Translations under genes and position numbers: made by a program
Notes under the pieces: generated by a model
What the model saw: only the letters and a program-made list of their open reading frames with translations
Told to the model about the DNA's origin: nothing
Databases searched by the model: none
In this document: positions 8,505 to 19,697 of the stretch, one piece after another
Position numbering within the stretch: position 1 is the stretch's first letter
How the letters are laid out: the number at the start of each line of letters is the position of its first letter
Origin: Stigmatella erecta
GTDB taxonomy: Bacteria; Myxococcota; Myxococcia; Myxococcales; Myxococcaceae
Direction: 5' to 3'
Assembly (NCBI RefSeq): GCF_900111745.1
Contig: NZ_FOIJ01000001.1
Location: 744,001 to 808,000, forward strand
DNA length: 64,000 nt

Positions 8505-9133
8505 CCGCGCCCCAGAGGCTCTTCCAGCAGCCCGGAGAGCTTCTCCAGCGCCAGCCGGACGCGCGTCTTCACCGTCCCCAGGGGCTCTCCGGTGCGCTCG
8601 GAGATCTCCCGCTGGGACAGCCCCTCGAAGTAGGCCAGCTCCACCATCAGCCGCTGCTCGCGGGGCAGCTCGCGCAGCGCCGCGGCCACGCGCTTGCGGT
8701 CCTGCCACTGCTCGGTCAGCTCCGAGGGCGGCGGCGCCACCGGGTTGATGAGCGGTGGGTGCGAGGCCACGTCCGCGATGACGCGGGCCACGGTGCTCAA
8801 GGAGCGCCGCCGGTCGATGGCGCGCGTGCGCGCGATCGTCACCACCCACGTCTCCAGCCCGCCGCGCTTCGCGTCGAACTGGCGCGCCCGGCGCCAGACC
8901 TCCAGGAAAGTCTCCTGGAGCACCTCCTCCGCGTCGGCCCGTGAGCCCAGGATGCGCAACACCACGGACCAGGCGCGTCCGGCGCACCGGGTGTAAAGGG
9001 TCCGCATCGTCTCGGCGTTGCCCAGGGCAACCTGCTGGAGGAGGGCCTGGTCCGCCGTCAGCTCGCTCGCCTGTGTAGCAGGGGAATCGGAAAGCACCGT
9101 CAGACTCCCGGATACCGCAACCTCGGGTGGCAT
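8501..9133 (-). CDS. ECF-type RNA polymerase sigma factor
   Basis: 210 residues from the ATG at 9133. Region sigma-2 is seen in ADAEEVLQETFLEVWRRAR and WVVTIARTRAIDRRR, and region sigma-4 in LPREQRLMVELAYFEGLSQ followed by GTVKTRVRLALEKL, a helix-turn-helix that reads the -35 element. The architecture is like the SigK/RpoE-type ECF group. A TTG further upstream extends the frame but adds no family sequence. No anti-sigma factor is encoded next to it: the flanks are a convergent aminotransferase and the divergent glgE operon, from which it is separated by 177 bp. Its regulator is therefore elsewhere, or control is transcriptional. Confidence 0.9.
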   Translation of the reverse strand: MPPEVAVSGSLTVLSDSPATQASELTADQALLQQVALGNAETMRTLYTRCAGRAWSVVLRILGSRADAEEVLQETFLEVWRRARQFDAKRGGLETWVVTIARTRAIDRRRSLSTVARVIADVASHPPLINPVAPPPSELTEQWQDRKRVAAALRELPREQRLMVELAYFEGLSQREISERTGEPLGTVKTRVRLALEKLSGLLEEPLGRG

Positions 9134-9310
9134 CTCAGATTTTTGCCAACTGATGCCGTTCCTGGATCTCCCGGGGCACTGCCCCAAGGTCCCCCGGAAC
9201 GTTCACTTTCCACCATCTCCGTGCGCGGAGCCGTTCAACATCAACGTCCCTCGCATCGTGATGCCCTGAAGAAGCGGCCCCCCGCCCTATAAGCCCCAGC
9301 CGTCCCTTAT

Positions 9311-11308
9311 ATGAACTCACGAATTGGAAGCGTGGTCATCGAGAGTGTCCGCCCTGAGTTGGATGGCGGCCGATTTGCCGTCAAACGCGTCGAGGGGGAC
9401 ACACTTGCCGTCGAGGCAGATGTGTTCAAGGAAGGGCACGACGTCCTCGTGGCCGTCGTGCGCTGGAGGCAAACCCACCCCACCTCCCAGGAGACCTCCT
9501 GGCACGAAGTGCCCATGCGCTCGCGGGGCAATGATTTGTGGACTGCCGAATTCCCGCTCGCGCGCAACGGCCGCTACCAGTACACCGTGGAGGCCTGGCC
9601 GGACCTGGTCGCCACCTGGGCGTCCGAGCTCAAGCGCAAGGTGGATGCCGGGCGCGACGTGCGCAGCGAGCTGCTGGAGGGCGCGGCGCTGCTGGAGGCC
9701 GCCGCCAACCGGGCCCAGGCCGCAGGCTTCGCCGAGGACCACCGGCTGCTCACCGAGTCCTCGCGCAAGCTGAAGCAGCCCCCCTCGCCGGAGCACATCG
9801 CGGTCGCGCTGGCGCCGGAGCTGGGCGTGGCCGCGGCCCGCCATGCGGACCGCTCCCTGGCCACGCGGTATGACCGGGTGCTGGAGGTGTTCGCGGACCG
9901 GGAGCGCGCGCGCACGGGCGCCTGGTACGAGTTCTTCCCGCGCTCGGCCCTGCGCGATGGCCGCACGCACGGCAGCTTCAAGGACGCCGAGGCGTGGCTG
10001 CCGTACATCCAGTCCCTGGGCTTCGACACCGTCTACCTGCCGCCCATCCACCCCATCGGCCGCACGGCGCGCAAGGGCAAGAACAACAGCCTGAAAGCGG
10101 AGCCCGGGGATGTGGGCAGCCCGTGGGCCATCGGCGCCGCGGAGGGCGGCCACAAGGCGGTGCACCCGGAGCTGGGCACGCTGGAGGACTTCCGCCACTT
10201 CCTCAAGGCCGCCGAGGCGCACGGCATCGAGGTGGCGCTGGACATCGCCTTCCAGTGCTCGCCGGACCACCCCTACGTGAAGGAACACCCCGAGTGGTTC
10301 CTCCACCGGCCGGACGGCACCATCAAGACGGCGGAGAACCCGCCCAAGCGCTACGAGGACATCGTCAACTTCGACTGGATGGGCCCCGCGCGCGAGTCGC
10401 TCTGGGCGGAGCTGGCCTCGGTGGTGCTGCACTGGGTGGAGCAGGGCGTGCGCGTATTCCGCGTGGACAACCCGCACACCAAGCCGCTCCAGTTCTGGGC
10501 CTGGCTCATCCGCAAGGTGCAGGACGTGCACCCGGGCACCGTCTTCCTGTCCGAGGCCTTCACCCGCCCCAAGGTCATGAAGGCCCTGGCCAAGGTGGGC
10601 TTCAGCCAGTCCTACACGTACTTCACCTGGCGCAACTTCAAGCCGGAGATGGAGGAGTACCTGGAGGAGATCACCTCGCCGCCCGTGTCCGAGTACTTCC
10701 GCGGCAACCTCTGGCCCAACACGCCGGACATCCTCCCGGAGATGCTCCAGCGCAGCGGCCCCGGCGGCTTCCGCCTGCGCGTGGCGCTGGCGGCCACTCT
10801 CTCCTCCTCGTACGGCATGTACTGCGGCTACGAGCTGTGCGAGGGCCGGGGCCTGCACGGCAAGGAGGAGTACCTGGACTCGGAGAAGTACCAGCTCGTG
10901 GCGTGGGATCTCGACCGGCCCGGCAACATCCGCGGGTGGATCTCCAAGCTCAACCAGGCCCGCAAGCAGCACCGCGCGCTCCAGCTCTACGGGAACCTGA
11001 AGTTCCACGAGGCCGACAACGAGCACGTCCTCTTCTACAGCAAGGTCACCCCGGACGGCGCCAGCCAGGTGCTGGTGGCGGTGAGCATGGATCCCCACTC
11101 CCCCCAGGACGCCGTGCTCCACGTGCCCCTGGAGCGGCTGGGCATCCAGCCCGACGAGACGTACCAGGTGCACGAGCTGATGACGGATGAGCGCCGGCTG
11201 TGGCAGGGCCCCTTCGCCCAGGTGACGCTCACCCCCGAGCAACCCGCGGCCCTCTGGGCGGTCTACCGTTTCCGCCGGTCCGAGCAGGCGTTCGACTACT
11301 ACGAGTGA
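9311..11308 (+). CDS. glgE: Alpha-1,4-glucan:maltose-1-phosphate maltosyltransferase GlgE
   Basis: GH13_3 enzyme that transfers maltosyl units from maltose 1-phosphate onto alpha-1,4-glucan chains. At 665 residues it has the full family length: an N-terminal beta-rich domain (to ~100), a helical bundle, and a TIM barrel from about residue 210. The nucleophile is the Asp in VRVFRVDNPHTKP, the acid/base the Glu in VFLSEAFTRP, and the maltose-1-phosphate pocket includes the SYTYFTWR segment. It is first of four tightly packed genes. No good RBS precedes the ATG; a TATAAG at 9288-9293 lies only 18 bases upstream, so the leader may be very short. Confidence 0.95.
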   Translation: MNSRIGSVVIESVRPELDGGRFAVKRVEGDTLAVEADVFKEGHDVLVAVVRWRQTHPTSQETSWHEVPMRSRGNDLWTAEFPLARNGRYQYTVEAWPDLVATWASELKRKVDAGRDVRSELLEGAALLEAAANRAQAAGFAEDHRLLTESSRKLKQPPSPEHIAVALAPELGVAAARHADRSLATRYDRVLEVFADRERARTGAWYEFFPRSALRDGRTHGSFKDAEAWLPYIQSLGFDTVYLPPIHPIGRTARKGKNNSLKAEPGDVGSPWAIGAAEGGHKAVHPELGTLEDFRHFLKAAEAHGIEVALDIAFQCSPDHPYVKEHPEWFLHRPDGTIKTAENPPKRYEDIVNFDWMGPARESLWAELASVVLHWVEQGVRVFRVDNPHTKPLQFWAWLIRKVQDVHPGTVFLSEAFTRPKVMKALAKVGFSQSYTYFTWRNFKPEMEEYLEEITSPPVSEYFRGNLWPNTPDILPEMLQRSGPGGFRLRVALAATLSSSYGMYCGYELCEGRGLHGKEEYLDSEKYQLVAWDLDRPGNIRGWISKLNQARKQHRALQLYGNLKFHEADNEHVLFYSKVTPDGASQVLVAVSMDPHSPQDAVLHVPLERLGIQPDETYQVHELMTDERRLWQGPFAQVTLTPEQPAALWAVYRFRRSEQAFDYYE

Positions 11309-11323
11309 TTCTCCGAGAGGTGT

Positions 11324-12975
<1,652 letters not shown>

Positions 12976-12979
<4 letters not shown>

Positions 12980-14310
12980 CACCTGTGGACCTGACCAAGC
13001 TGCCCGAATACCTGAAGCACCAGCGCTGGTTCGCCGGCAAGGCCTGGCCCATCAAGTCCGTGTCCGTGGTGGACCATGTGACGCTGGATGCCGAGGGCCC
13101 GTGTGCCTTCAGCCTGGCCGTGGTGGAGGTGACGTACGAGCTGGGCCAGCCCGAGCGCTACCTGCTGCCCGTCAAGCCCTCCGCGGAAGGCATCCAGGAT
13201 GCCCTCGAGGAGGTGGACTGCCTGCGCTCCGTCTTCTCGCTCATCCGCGAGCAGCGCTCGGTGCCCTCCTCGTCCGGCCGCATCCAGGGCGAGTGGATCT
13301 CCACGCCGGATGCGCACGTGGCCCTGCCGGATCCGCTGCCGGTGCGCCGGCTCATGGTGGAGCAGAGCAACACCTCCGTCGTCTTCGGCGAGAAGGTCAT
13401 CCTGAAGATCATCCGCAAGCTGGAGGCGGGGGTGAACCCGGAGCACGAGATGGGGCGCTTTCTGGCCACCCGCACCTCGTTCCGCTCCACGCCCATGCTG
13501 CTGGGCGCGCTGACCCTGGAGGGCAACGCGGGAGCCACCCTGGCGATCGTGCACCGCTTCGTGCCCAACGCCGTGGACGGCTGGAAGTACACGCTGGACC
13601 AGTTCCGCCGCGCCGGCGAGCTGGGCGGCACCTTCCTGGACGAGATGCGCGAGCTGGGCCGCCGCATCGGCGAGCTGCACCACGCACTGGCCTCGGTGAA
13701 TGACGATCCGGCCTTCGCCCCGGAGCCGCTCCTGCAGGAGGATCTGCAACGCTGGAGCGCCTCCATCCTGGGCGAGATGGGCAAGACGCTGGCGGATGCC
13801 AGCCGGGTGCACGTGGACATCGAGAACCAGCGCGAGCGGCTCATGGAGCACGCGCGGCGGCTGGCGCACGTGGCCCCCTCCGGGCAGAAGATCCGCATCC
13901 ACGGGGATCTCCACCTGGGCCAGGTGCTGCGCTCGGACGGCCAGTGGCTCATCTTCGACTTCGAGGGGGAGCCTGCCCGCAACTTCACCCAGCGGCGGGA
14001 GAAGTACTCGCCGATGCGGGATGTGGCGGGGATGCTGCGCTCGTTCGACTACGCGGAGGCCACGGTGATGCTGGAGGGCAACGCGCCCGGGCCGCGGCTG
14101 GTGCCCACGCGCGAGGCCTTCCTCGAGGGCTACCGGGAGAGCACCCGCGGGGCCGCCTTCCTGCCCGCCGACGACGCGACGTTCTGGACGATGCTCCGCG
14201 CCTTCGAGCTGGAGAAGCTGCTCTATGAAGTCCGTTACGAATTGCAAAACCGCCCGGACTGGGTGCGCATCCCTGTCCAGGCCCTCTTGAGGATGGAGGA
14301 GCCGACGTGA
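12976..14310 (+). CDS. mak: Maltokinase (Mak/Pep2)
   Basis: ATP-dependent kinase that makes maltose 1-phosphate, the GlgE donor. It is 444 residues from the GTG at 12976, which overlaps the treS stop as GTGA and has GGGAGGA upstream. The N-terminus [16 protein letters not shown] is the cap motif of bacterial maltokinases. The aminoglycoside-phosphotransferase-like core shows the catalytic loop [15 protein letters not shown] and the metal-binding IFDFEGEP. Its own stop overlaps the glgB start in the same way, so treS, mak and glgB are translationally coupled. Confidence 0.94.
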
Positions 14311-16508
14311 AGAAGCCCGCCGAGCGACAGCAGATCGACACGGAGATTCAGGCGCTCCTCGAGCTGCGCCACTCCGAACCGCACCACCTGCTGGGCATTC
14401 ACCCGGATGGGGATGGAATCGTGGTCCGCGCCTACCGGCCCGATGCCACCGCCATCCACGTGGTGCCGGACTTCGGAGGCCGCGTCCCCATGACGCACCG
14501 CCGGGACGGCGTCTTCGAGGCGCGCCTCAACGGGCGCGACCAGGTGTTCAACTACCTCCTGGAGGTGGAGTACCCGGGCAACAAGAGCTTCACCCTGAGG
14601 GACCCGTACAGCTTCCTGCCCACGCTGGGCGAGCTGGACCTGTACTACGCGGGCCAGGGGCGCCACGAGAAGCTGTGGGAGCGCATGGGGGCACACCCCA
14701 TCCACCACAACGGCGTGGCGGGCGTGTCCTTCGCGGTCTGGGCCCCCACCGCCGCGGGTGTCTCCGTGGTGGGTGACTTCAACGGCTGGGACGGCCGCCT
14801 GCACCCCATGCGGCGCATGGGCGCCTCCGGCATCTGGGAGCTGTTCATCCCCGAGGTGGGCGAGGGCACGCGCTACAAGTTCGAGATCCGCCCGAACCAC
14901 GGCGGCTCGCCGCTGCTCAAGGCCGACCCCTTCGCCTTCCGCACGGAGGTGCCTCCGGCCACCGCCTCGGTGGTGCACGCGCTCAACCGCTTCTCGTGGT
15001 CGGACACCCCGTGGATGGCCGCGCGCGCCGAGGGCGAGCCCACGCACAAGCCCTGGAGCGTGTACGAGGTCCACATCGGCTCCTGGCGGCGCGTGGTGCA
15101 GGACGGGGACCGGCCGCTGACGTACCGGGAGCTGGCGCACGAGCTGGGCGACTACGTCAAGCGCCTGGGCTTCACGCACGTGGAGCTGCTGCCCGTGTCG
15201 GAGCACCCCTATGGCCCCTCCTGGGGCTACCAGGTGGGCAACTACTACGCGCCCACCGCCCGCTACGGGCACCCGGATGACCTGCGCTACCTCATCAACC
15301 ACCTGCACGCGCAGGGCATCGGCGTCATCGTCGACTGGGTGCCGGGCCACTTCCCGCGGGATGCGCACGCGCTGGGGAGCTTCGATGGCACGGCGCTCTA
15401 CGAGCACGCCGACCCCCGGCAGGGCTCGCAGCCGGACTGGGGCACCCTGGTCTTCAACTTCGGGCGCAACGAGGTCCGCAACTTCCTCATCGCCAACGCG
15501 CTCTTCTGGCTGGAGGAGTACCACGTGGACGGGCTGCGCGTGGACGCGGTGGCCTCCATGCTGTACCTGGACTACAGCCGCAAGCACGGCGAGTGGGTCC
15601 CCAACCGCTGGGGCGGCCGCGAGAACGAGGAGGCCATCGCCTTCCTGCGCGAGCTCAACGACGTGGTGCGCCGCAACCACCCGGGCGTGGTGGTCATCGC
15701 CGAGGAGTCCACCGCGTGGCCCAAGGTGAGCCAGCCCACGGGCGAGGGCGGCCTGGGGTTCCACTTCAAGTGGAACATGGGGTGGATGCACGACACGCTG
15801 CTGTACTTCTCGAAGGACCCCATCTACCGCCAGCACCACCACAACAACCTCACCTTCGGCCTGCTCTACGCGTTCAGCGAGAACTTCATGCTGCCGCTGA
15901 GCCATGACGAGGTGGTGCACGGCAAGGGCTCGCTGTACGGCCGGATGCCGGGAGACCCCTGGCAGAAGCAGGCCAACCTCCGCTCCCTGCTGGCGTGGAT
16001 GTGGGCCCACCCGGGCAAGAAGCTGCTCTTCATGGGCGGCGAGTTCGGCCAGCCCGGCGAGTGGAGCAGCGACCGGAGCCTGGACTGGCACCTGCTGGAG
16101 GACCCGGGCCACCGGGGCATCCAGTCCCTGGTGGCGGACCTCAACCGCCTCTACCGGGAGATCCCCGCGCTGTACGACGCGGACAACGAGCCCCTGGGCT
16201 TCCAGTGGGTGCAGCCGGATTCGGCGGCGGCCAACACGTTCGCCTTCATCCGGCGCTCGCGCACCCCGGGCCGGCACGTGGTGTGCGTGGCCAACCTGTC
16301 CCCGGTTCCCCGCGAGAACTACCGCGTCGGCTTCCCGCGCCACGGCCACTACCAGGAGCTGGTGAACACGGATGCCCAGGAGTACGGCGGCTCGGGCATG
16401 GGCAACGGCGGGCAGATCCACACGGAGCCCCAGCCCTGGGATGGACAGGAAGCGTCCGCGCTGCTGACGCTCCCGCCCCTCTCGGTGGTGTGGTTCGCCC
16501 CAGGCTGA
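14307..16508 (+). CDS. glgB: 1,4-alpha-glucan branching enzyme GlgB
   Basis: Creates alpha-1,6 branches in the glucan extended by GlgE. The 733-residue protein has two N-terminal beta-sandwich (CBM48-type) domains (about 20-125 and 130-225, with SVVGDFNGWDGRLHPM) and a GH13_9 barrel. The nucleophile is the Asp in VDGLRVDAVASMLYLDY, the acid/base the Glu in VVIAEESTAWP, and the third carboxylate the Asp in LSHDEVVHGKGS. The GTG at 14307 overlaps the mak stop and has GGAGGAG just upstream. It is last in the glgE operon. Confidence 0.96.
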   Translation: MKKPAERQQIDTEIQALLELRHSEPHHLLGIHPDGDGIVVRAYRPDATAIHVVPDFGGRVPMTHRRDGVFEARLNGRDQVFNYLLEVEYPGNKSFTLRDPYSFLPTLGELDLYYAGQGRHEKLWERMGAHPIHHNGVAGVSFAVWAPTAAGVSVVGDFNGWDGRLHPMRRMGASGIWELFIPEVGEGTRYKFEIRPNHGGSPLLKADPFAFRTEVPPATASVVHALNRFSWSDTPWMAARAEGEPTHKPWSVYEVHIGSWRRVVQDGDRPLTYRELAHELGDYVKRLGFTHVELLPVSEHPYGPSWGYQVGNYYAPTARYGHPDDLRYLINHLHAQGIGVIVDWVPGHFPRDAHALGSFDGTALYEHADPRQGSQPDWGTLVFNFGRNEVRNFLIANALFWLEEYHVDGLRVDAVASMLYLDYSRKHGEWVPNRWGGRENEEAIAFLRELNDVVRRNHPGVVVIAEESTAWPKVSQPTGEGGLGFHFKWNMGWMHDTLLYFSKDPIYRQHHHNNLTFGLLYAFSENFMLPLSHDEVVHGKGSLYGRMPGDPWQKQANLRSLLAWMWAHPGKKLLFMGGEFGQPGEWSSDRSLDWHLLEDPGHRGIQSLVADLNRLYREIPALYDADNEPLGFQWVQPDSAAANTFAFIRRSRTPGRHVVCVANLSPVPRENYRVGFPRHGHYQELVNTDAQEYGGSGMGNGGQIHTEPQPWDGQEASALLTLPPLSVVWFAPG

Positions 16509-16539
16509 GCCGGAGCGCACCACCGCTTCACCGGCGGCA

Positions 16540-16559
16540 GGAGGGGGGCAACCCCCTCC
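16540..16559. terminator. GC-rich hairpin between convergent glgB and nucleotidase genes
   Basis: An 8-bp stem GGAGGGGG / CCCCCTCC closes a GCAA-type tetraloop in the 69 bp between two convergent stops. It has no clear T-run on either strand. It could act as a bidirectional terminator or transcript-end protector. Confidence 0.4.
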
Positions 16560-16577
16560 CCGCCCCCGGGCGCAGGG

Positions 16578-18431
16578 CTACGGCGTGGCGCACTTCGCCG
16601 GGCCGAGCGTGGCCTCGAAGTAGTACTTGTACAGGTCCGGCGAGAGCGTGAAGTTGCAGGTGTTCACGCTGGCGGGGTCCAGGTTCGCATGGGCCCCGAT
16701 GTAGCGGGCGATGTAATCGCGCACCCCATCGGCGGAGGTCCACAGGACCTTGCCCTCGCGGAACATGGCGAAGCCGCCCCCGCCGCCCGCGCGGTAGTTG
16801 TTGATGGCGATGCGGAACGTCTGCGCGCCGGTGACGTCCTGGCCCTTGAAGCGCAGGTGGGTCAGGCGCGAGCCGGCGGGCTTCGTGAGATCAAACCCGT
16901 AGTCGATCCCCGAGTAGATGTCCCAGTTGTAGGTGCGCGCGTTGGCCTGCTTGGCCAAGTCGGGCTTGGAGGCATCCGGCGGCGCGCTGGGGTTCCAGGG
17001 GTTGAAGAACAGGGCATTGGCCTCCAGGGCCCGGCGCAGGATGGAGCCGTTGATCTCCATCACGTACAGCGTGTTGTCGTAGATGTAGATGCTGTACGCA
17101 TCGCGCAGGGTGACGGGGCCCGCGGGCAGGCCTCCGGTGTCGCTGAAGATGGCGGCGAGCGAGAAGTCCACGGGGTGGCCCTCGGCGGCGGCGGACTCCT
17201 CCTGCACCGTGTTGATGAGGTCCGCCAGGGCGCTGTCGCCATACCGGGCGGCATACCCACCGGGGAACGCGGCCCGGGTGGTGCCGATGCGCGCCTCCAC
17301 ATAGGCCAGCGTCGTCTCGTGGTGGCTCCGGGTGAGCTGGGTCACCTGGGCGTCCTCGGCGACAGTAGAGTCCACCGCGAGGAGCCGGGAGTCCTTGCCA
17401 TCCACCGTCCAGCGCCCGTCCTCGTACTTGAGCGCGAGGTCCACCTGGCCCAGGTGGCTGCCCCAGCGGTTGGGCTGGATGAGCAGCACCTCCTGCCCCT
17501 GGGTGTTCTTCAGCAGCATCTTCGGGATGGGCTGGTGGGTGTGGCCCGTGAGCAGCACGTCGATGCCCTCCACCTGCTGGGCGATCTGCACCGCCTCGTT
17601 CTCGCCGGGCAGGTTGCCCCGGTCGGTCCACTTCGTGGGATCGGCATAGTCCACCAGCCAGGTGGCGGGATCACTCGCCAAGCCCGTGGGCTGCTTGTCC
17701 GGGCCCGCGTGGATGGCCACCACCACGACGTCGGCCCCCTCCTGCCGCAGCCTCGGCACGTACGTGCGCGCCGTCTCCAGGGGGTCGGCGAAGCTCAGGC
17801 CGGGGATGTTCTCCGGGCGCTCCCACGTCGTCACCCCCGGCGTCACCAGCCCGAGCAGGCCCACCTTGACGCCGCACACCTCCTTGATGAGGTAGGGGGT
17901 GAACGCCTCGCCGCCGTCCGCGGTCTTGCGCACGTTGGCGCCGAGCAACGGAAAGCTCACCTCGCTCTTGAACTTGTTGAGCACCCCGAGGCCGTAGTTG
18001 AACTCGTGGTTGCCGAGCGCCATGGCGTCATAGCGCAGCTCGTTCATGGCCAGGGCCATGGGGTGCTGGGGGGAGTTGTCCACCAGGGAGTAATAGGTGC
18101 CCAGCGGCGTGCCCTGGATGGTGTCCCCGGTGTCGATGAGCAAGTTGCAGTCCGGGTTCTCCGCGCGCGCCTTGCGGACGAGCGTGGCCACCTTGGCGAG
18201 CCCGCGCTGGACGTCCGCGGTGCCCGTGAAGTAGTCCCAGGGGAAGATGTTGGTGTGCAGGTCACTCGTCTGGAGCAGGCGCAGCGTGCGCGGAGAGGTG
18301 TCCACGGGCGGTTTCCCCTCGCCGGGAGACTCTGGATCGTCGCCACAGGCGGTGAACTGAAGCAGGGCACTGGCACTCAGGGTGGCAACGAGGGCCGCCC
18401 GGCGAGTGCGCGCGGAAGAACGCGGAAACAT
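16578..18431 (-). CDS. 2',3'-cyclic-nucleotide phosphodiesterase / 5'-nucleotidase family lipoprotein (CpdB/UshA-like)
   Basis: A 617-residue extracytoplasmic nucleotidase. The N-terminus has Arg residues, a hydrophobic stretch and Cys (LLQFTACGDD), giving a Sec signal and probable lipoprotein. The metallophosphatase domain carries the dimetal motifs LLQTSDLHTNIFPWDYF, LIDTGDTIQGTPL, ALGNHEFNYG, AIHAGPD and LLTGHTHQP. The C-terminal 5'-nucleotidase domain includes DNTLYVMEINGSILRRALE and INNYRAGGGGGFAMF for base stacking. It scavenges nucleotides or cyclic nucleotides. The ATG at 18431 starts the signal peptide; the frame extends further but without sense. It lies 103 bp downstream of the GGCT-like gene on the same strand. 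Confidence 0.88.
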   Translation of the reverse strand: MFPRSSARTRRAALVATLSASALLQFTACGDDPESPGEGKPPVDTSPRTLRLLQTSDLHTNIFPWDYFTGTADVQRGLAKVATLVRKARAENPDCNLLIDTGDTIQGTPLGTYYSLVDNSPQHPMALAMNELRYDAMALGNHEFNYGLGVLNKFKSEVSFPLLGANVRKTADGGEAFTPYLIKEVCGVKVGLLGLVTPGVTTWERPENIPGLSFADPLETARTYVPRLRQEGADVVVVAIHAGPDKQPTGLASDPATWLVDYADPTKWTDRGNLPGENEAVQIAQQVEGIDVLLTGHTHQPIPKMLLKNTQGQEVLLIQPNRWGSHLGQVDLALKYEDGRWTVDGKDSRLLAVDSTVAEDAQVTQLTRSHHETTLAYVEARIGTTRAAFPGGYAARYGDSALADLINTVQEESAAAEGHPVDFSLAAIFSDTGGLPAGPVTLRDAYSIYIYDNTLYVMEINGSILRRALEANALFFNPWNPSAPPDASKPDLAKQANARTYNWDIYSGIDYGFDLTKPAGSRLTHLRFKGQDVTGAQTFRIAINNYRAGGGGGFAMFREGKVLWTSADGVRDYIARYIGAHANLDPASVNTCNFTLSPDLYKYYFEATLGPAKCATP

Positions 18432-18534
18432 GAGAGATGACCTCGGCAGGGAGAGACAGACCGGACCTGACTGGCCCGGTCCCTCCACCCTATAACCGAA
18501 GGCCCCCACGCACACCCGCGCGCGGCAGAGGCCG

Positions 18535-19062
18535 TCAGCCCTCCTCACCCCGGCGCAAGCGCTCGATGTAGTCCGCGGGCAGCCCCGCGCTCTGGGCCCC
18601 GCGCACCAGCGCTTCCACGAAGCGGGGGCTGATGGCGCCTTCGCGAGAGGCCCTCCGGGGGGCGGTGGTGAACGCGATGGCCTCCACCTCCTGGCCCTCC
18701 ACGCGCACGCGCACGGGGCGCTCGATGCACATCCCCGTCACGAGGCCTTCCTTGTGCTGGAGGATGGGCCAGTCCTGGCCGCGAATCTCGAAAAGACGGC
18801 CAAAGAGGCTTTTACCCGGCTGGTCCGTGAGCCCCGCCACCCGGCCCCCCCACCAGCGGGAGGGAAAGTCGTAGACGAGCGCTACGTCCAGCGCCTCGGC
18901 GAGCCGGCCCTCGGGCAGCTGGAAGAAGTCGTACGAGTGCTGTGAACGCCACTCCTCGAAGGCGGCCCGGTCCAGGATGGTCGAGTAGGCGAAGTACAGC
19001 CGGGAGACGGAAGGATCCGCAGCGTTCCGCGCCTTCATGACCTGATCGTAATGAGAGTCCAT
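18535..19062 (-). CDS. Gamma-glutamylcyclotransferase-like (GGCT/AIG2) protein
   Basis: 175 residues. The N-terminal RLYFAYSTILDRAAFEEW resembles the YGSN-type substrate loop of the GGCT fold (YFAYSTIL in place of YGSNL), and the central LVYDFPSRWWGGRVAGLTDQ followed by KSLFGRLFEI resembles the conserved beta strand where GGCT proteins have GxLxxI. The catalytic Glu is not obvious at this resolution. ATG at 19062 with AAGGGG upstream. It lies 38 bases downstream of a regulator gene on the same strand. The role is unknown; assignment rests on motif shape, so moderate confidence. Confidence 0.6.
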   Translation of the reverse strand: MDSHYDQVMKARNAADPSVSRLYFAYSTILDRAAFEEWRSQHSYDFFQLPEGRLAEALDVALVYDFPSRWWGGRVAGLTDQPGKSLFGRLFEIRGQDWPILQHKEGLVTGMCIERPVRVRVEGQEVEAIAFTTAPRRASREGAISPRFVEALVRGAQSAGLPADYIERLRRGEEG

Positions 19063-19100
19063 GCCGGACCCCTTACGACACAACGCCCGGGGCGGGAAGG

Positions 19101-19697
19101 CTACCTGCGCTTCTCCCGGCCCCTTCCGGACTCCTCGCGGAAGGCCTCCAGCACGCCCCCCACATCCAGCCGCGCCGTCTTGATGAACAGGCGGATGGCC
19201 TTCTCCACGTGCGCCGCGAGCGTGGCCATCTTCTCCAGGCGCTGGAGGCGCTCGGCCGGCACGCCGCCCACCTCCTGCGCCAGCCGCCGGGCCTCGGCCA
19301 GGTCCGCGCGAATCCGCGCGACGAAGCCCACCTCGCGCTCGGCGATGACGTGCGTCACCATGCGCACCAGGTCCGTCTCCGCCGCGTAGCGCCAGATGGT
19401 GTCCTTGGGGGGGCGCACCCGCAGCACCACGCCCCAGCGCTCCAGGTCCCTCAGGAGCATGGAGACGCCGCCCTTGGACAGCTCCAGCTCGCGCTCGATT
19501 TCACCCGCCGTGAGCGGCTCGCCGCGCAGGTAGAGCAGCGCCCAGACCCGCCCTTGGTTGCGCTTGAACCCCCAGAACTCGATGACGTTGCCCACGGCCT
19601 CGACCGCCAGGGCCTCCCATGGCGCCAGCGAGCCCGTGGCCGGGACAGCGGCCGCGACAGGCGTGGCGTTCCCCCCCGTCCACAGGTACCCCTTCAT
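19101..19697 (-). CDS. GbsR/MarR-like transcriptional regulator
   Basis: 198 residues. After a short N-terminal tail, LAVEAVGNVIEFWGFKRNQG and VWALLYLRGEPLTAGEIERE form the winged helix-turn-helix, with the recognition helix in LSKGGVSMLLRDLERWGV and the wing in RVRPPKDTIWRYAA. The FWGFKRNQGRVWALLYL segment is characteristic of the GbsR branch. The C-terminal half is helical, as expected for dimerisation. It overlaps the prenyl synthase gene by ATGA and is therefore co-transcribed with it. An inverted repeat upstream of that gene is a candidate operator. Confidence 0.85.
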   Translation of the reverse strand: MKGYLWTGGNATPVAAAVPATGSLAPWEALAVEAVGNVIEFWGFKRNQGRVWALLYLRGEPLTAGEIERELELSKGGVSMLLRDLERWGVVLRVRPPKDTIWRYAAETDLVRMVTHVIAEREVGFVARIRADLAEARRLAQEVGGVPAERLQRLEKMATLAAHVEKAIRLFIKTARLDVGGVLEAFREESGRGREKRR

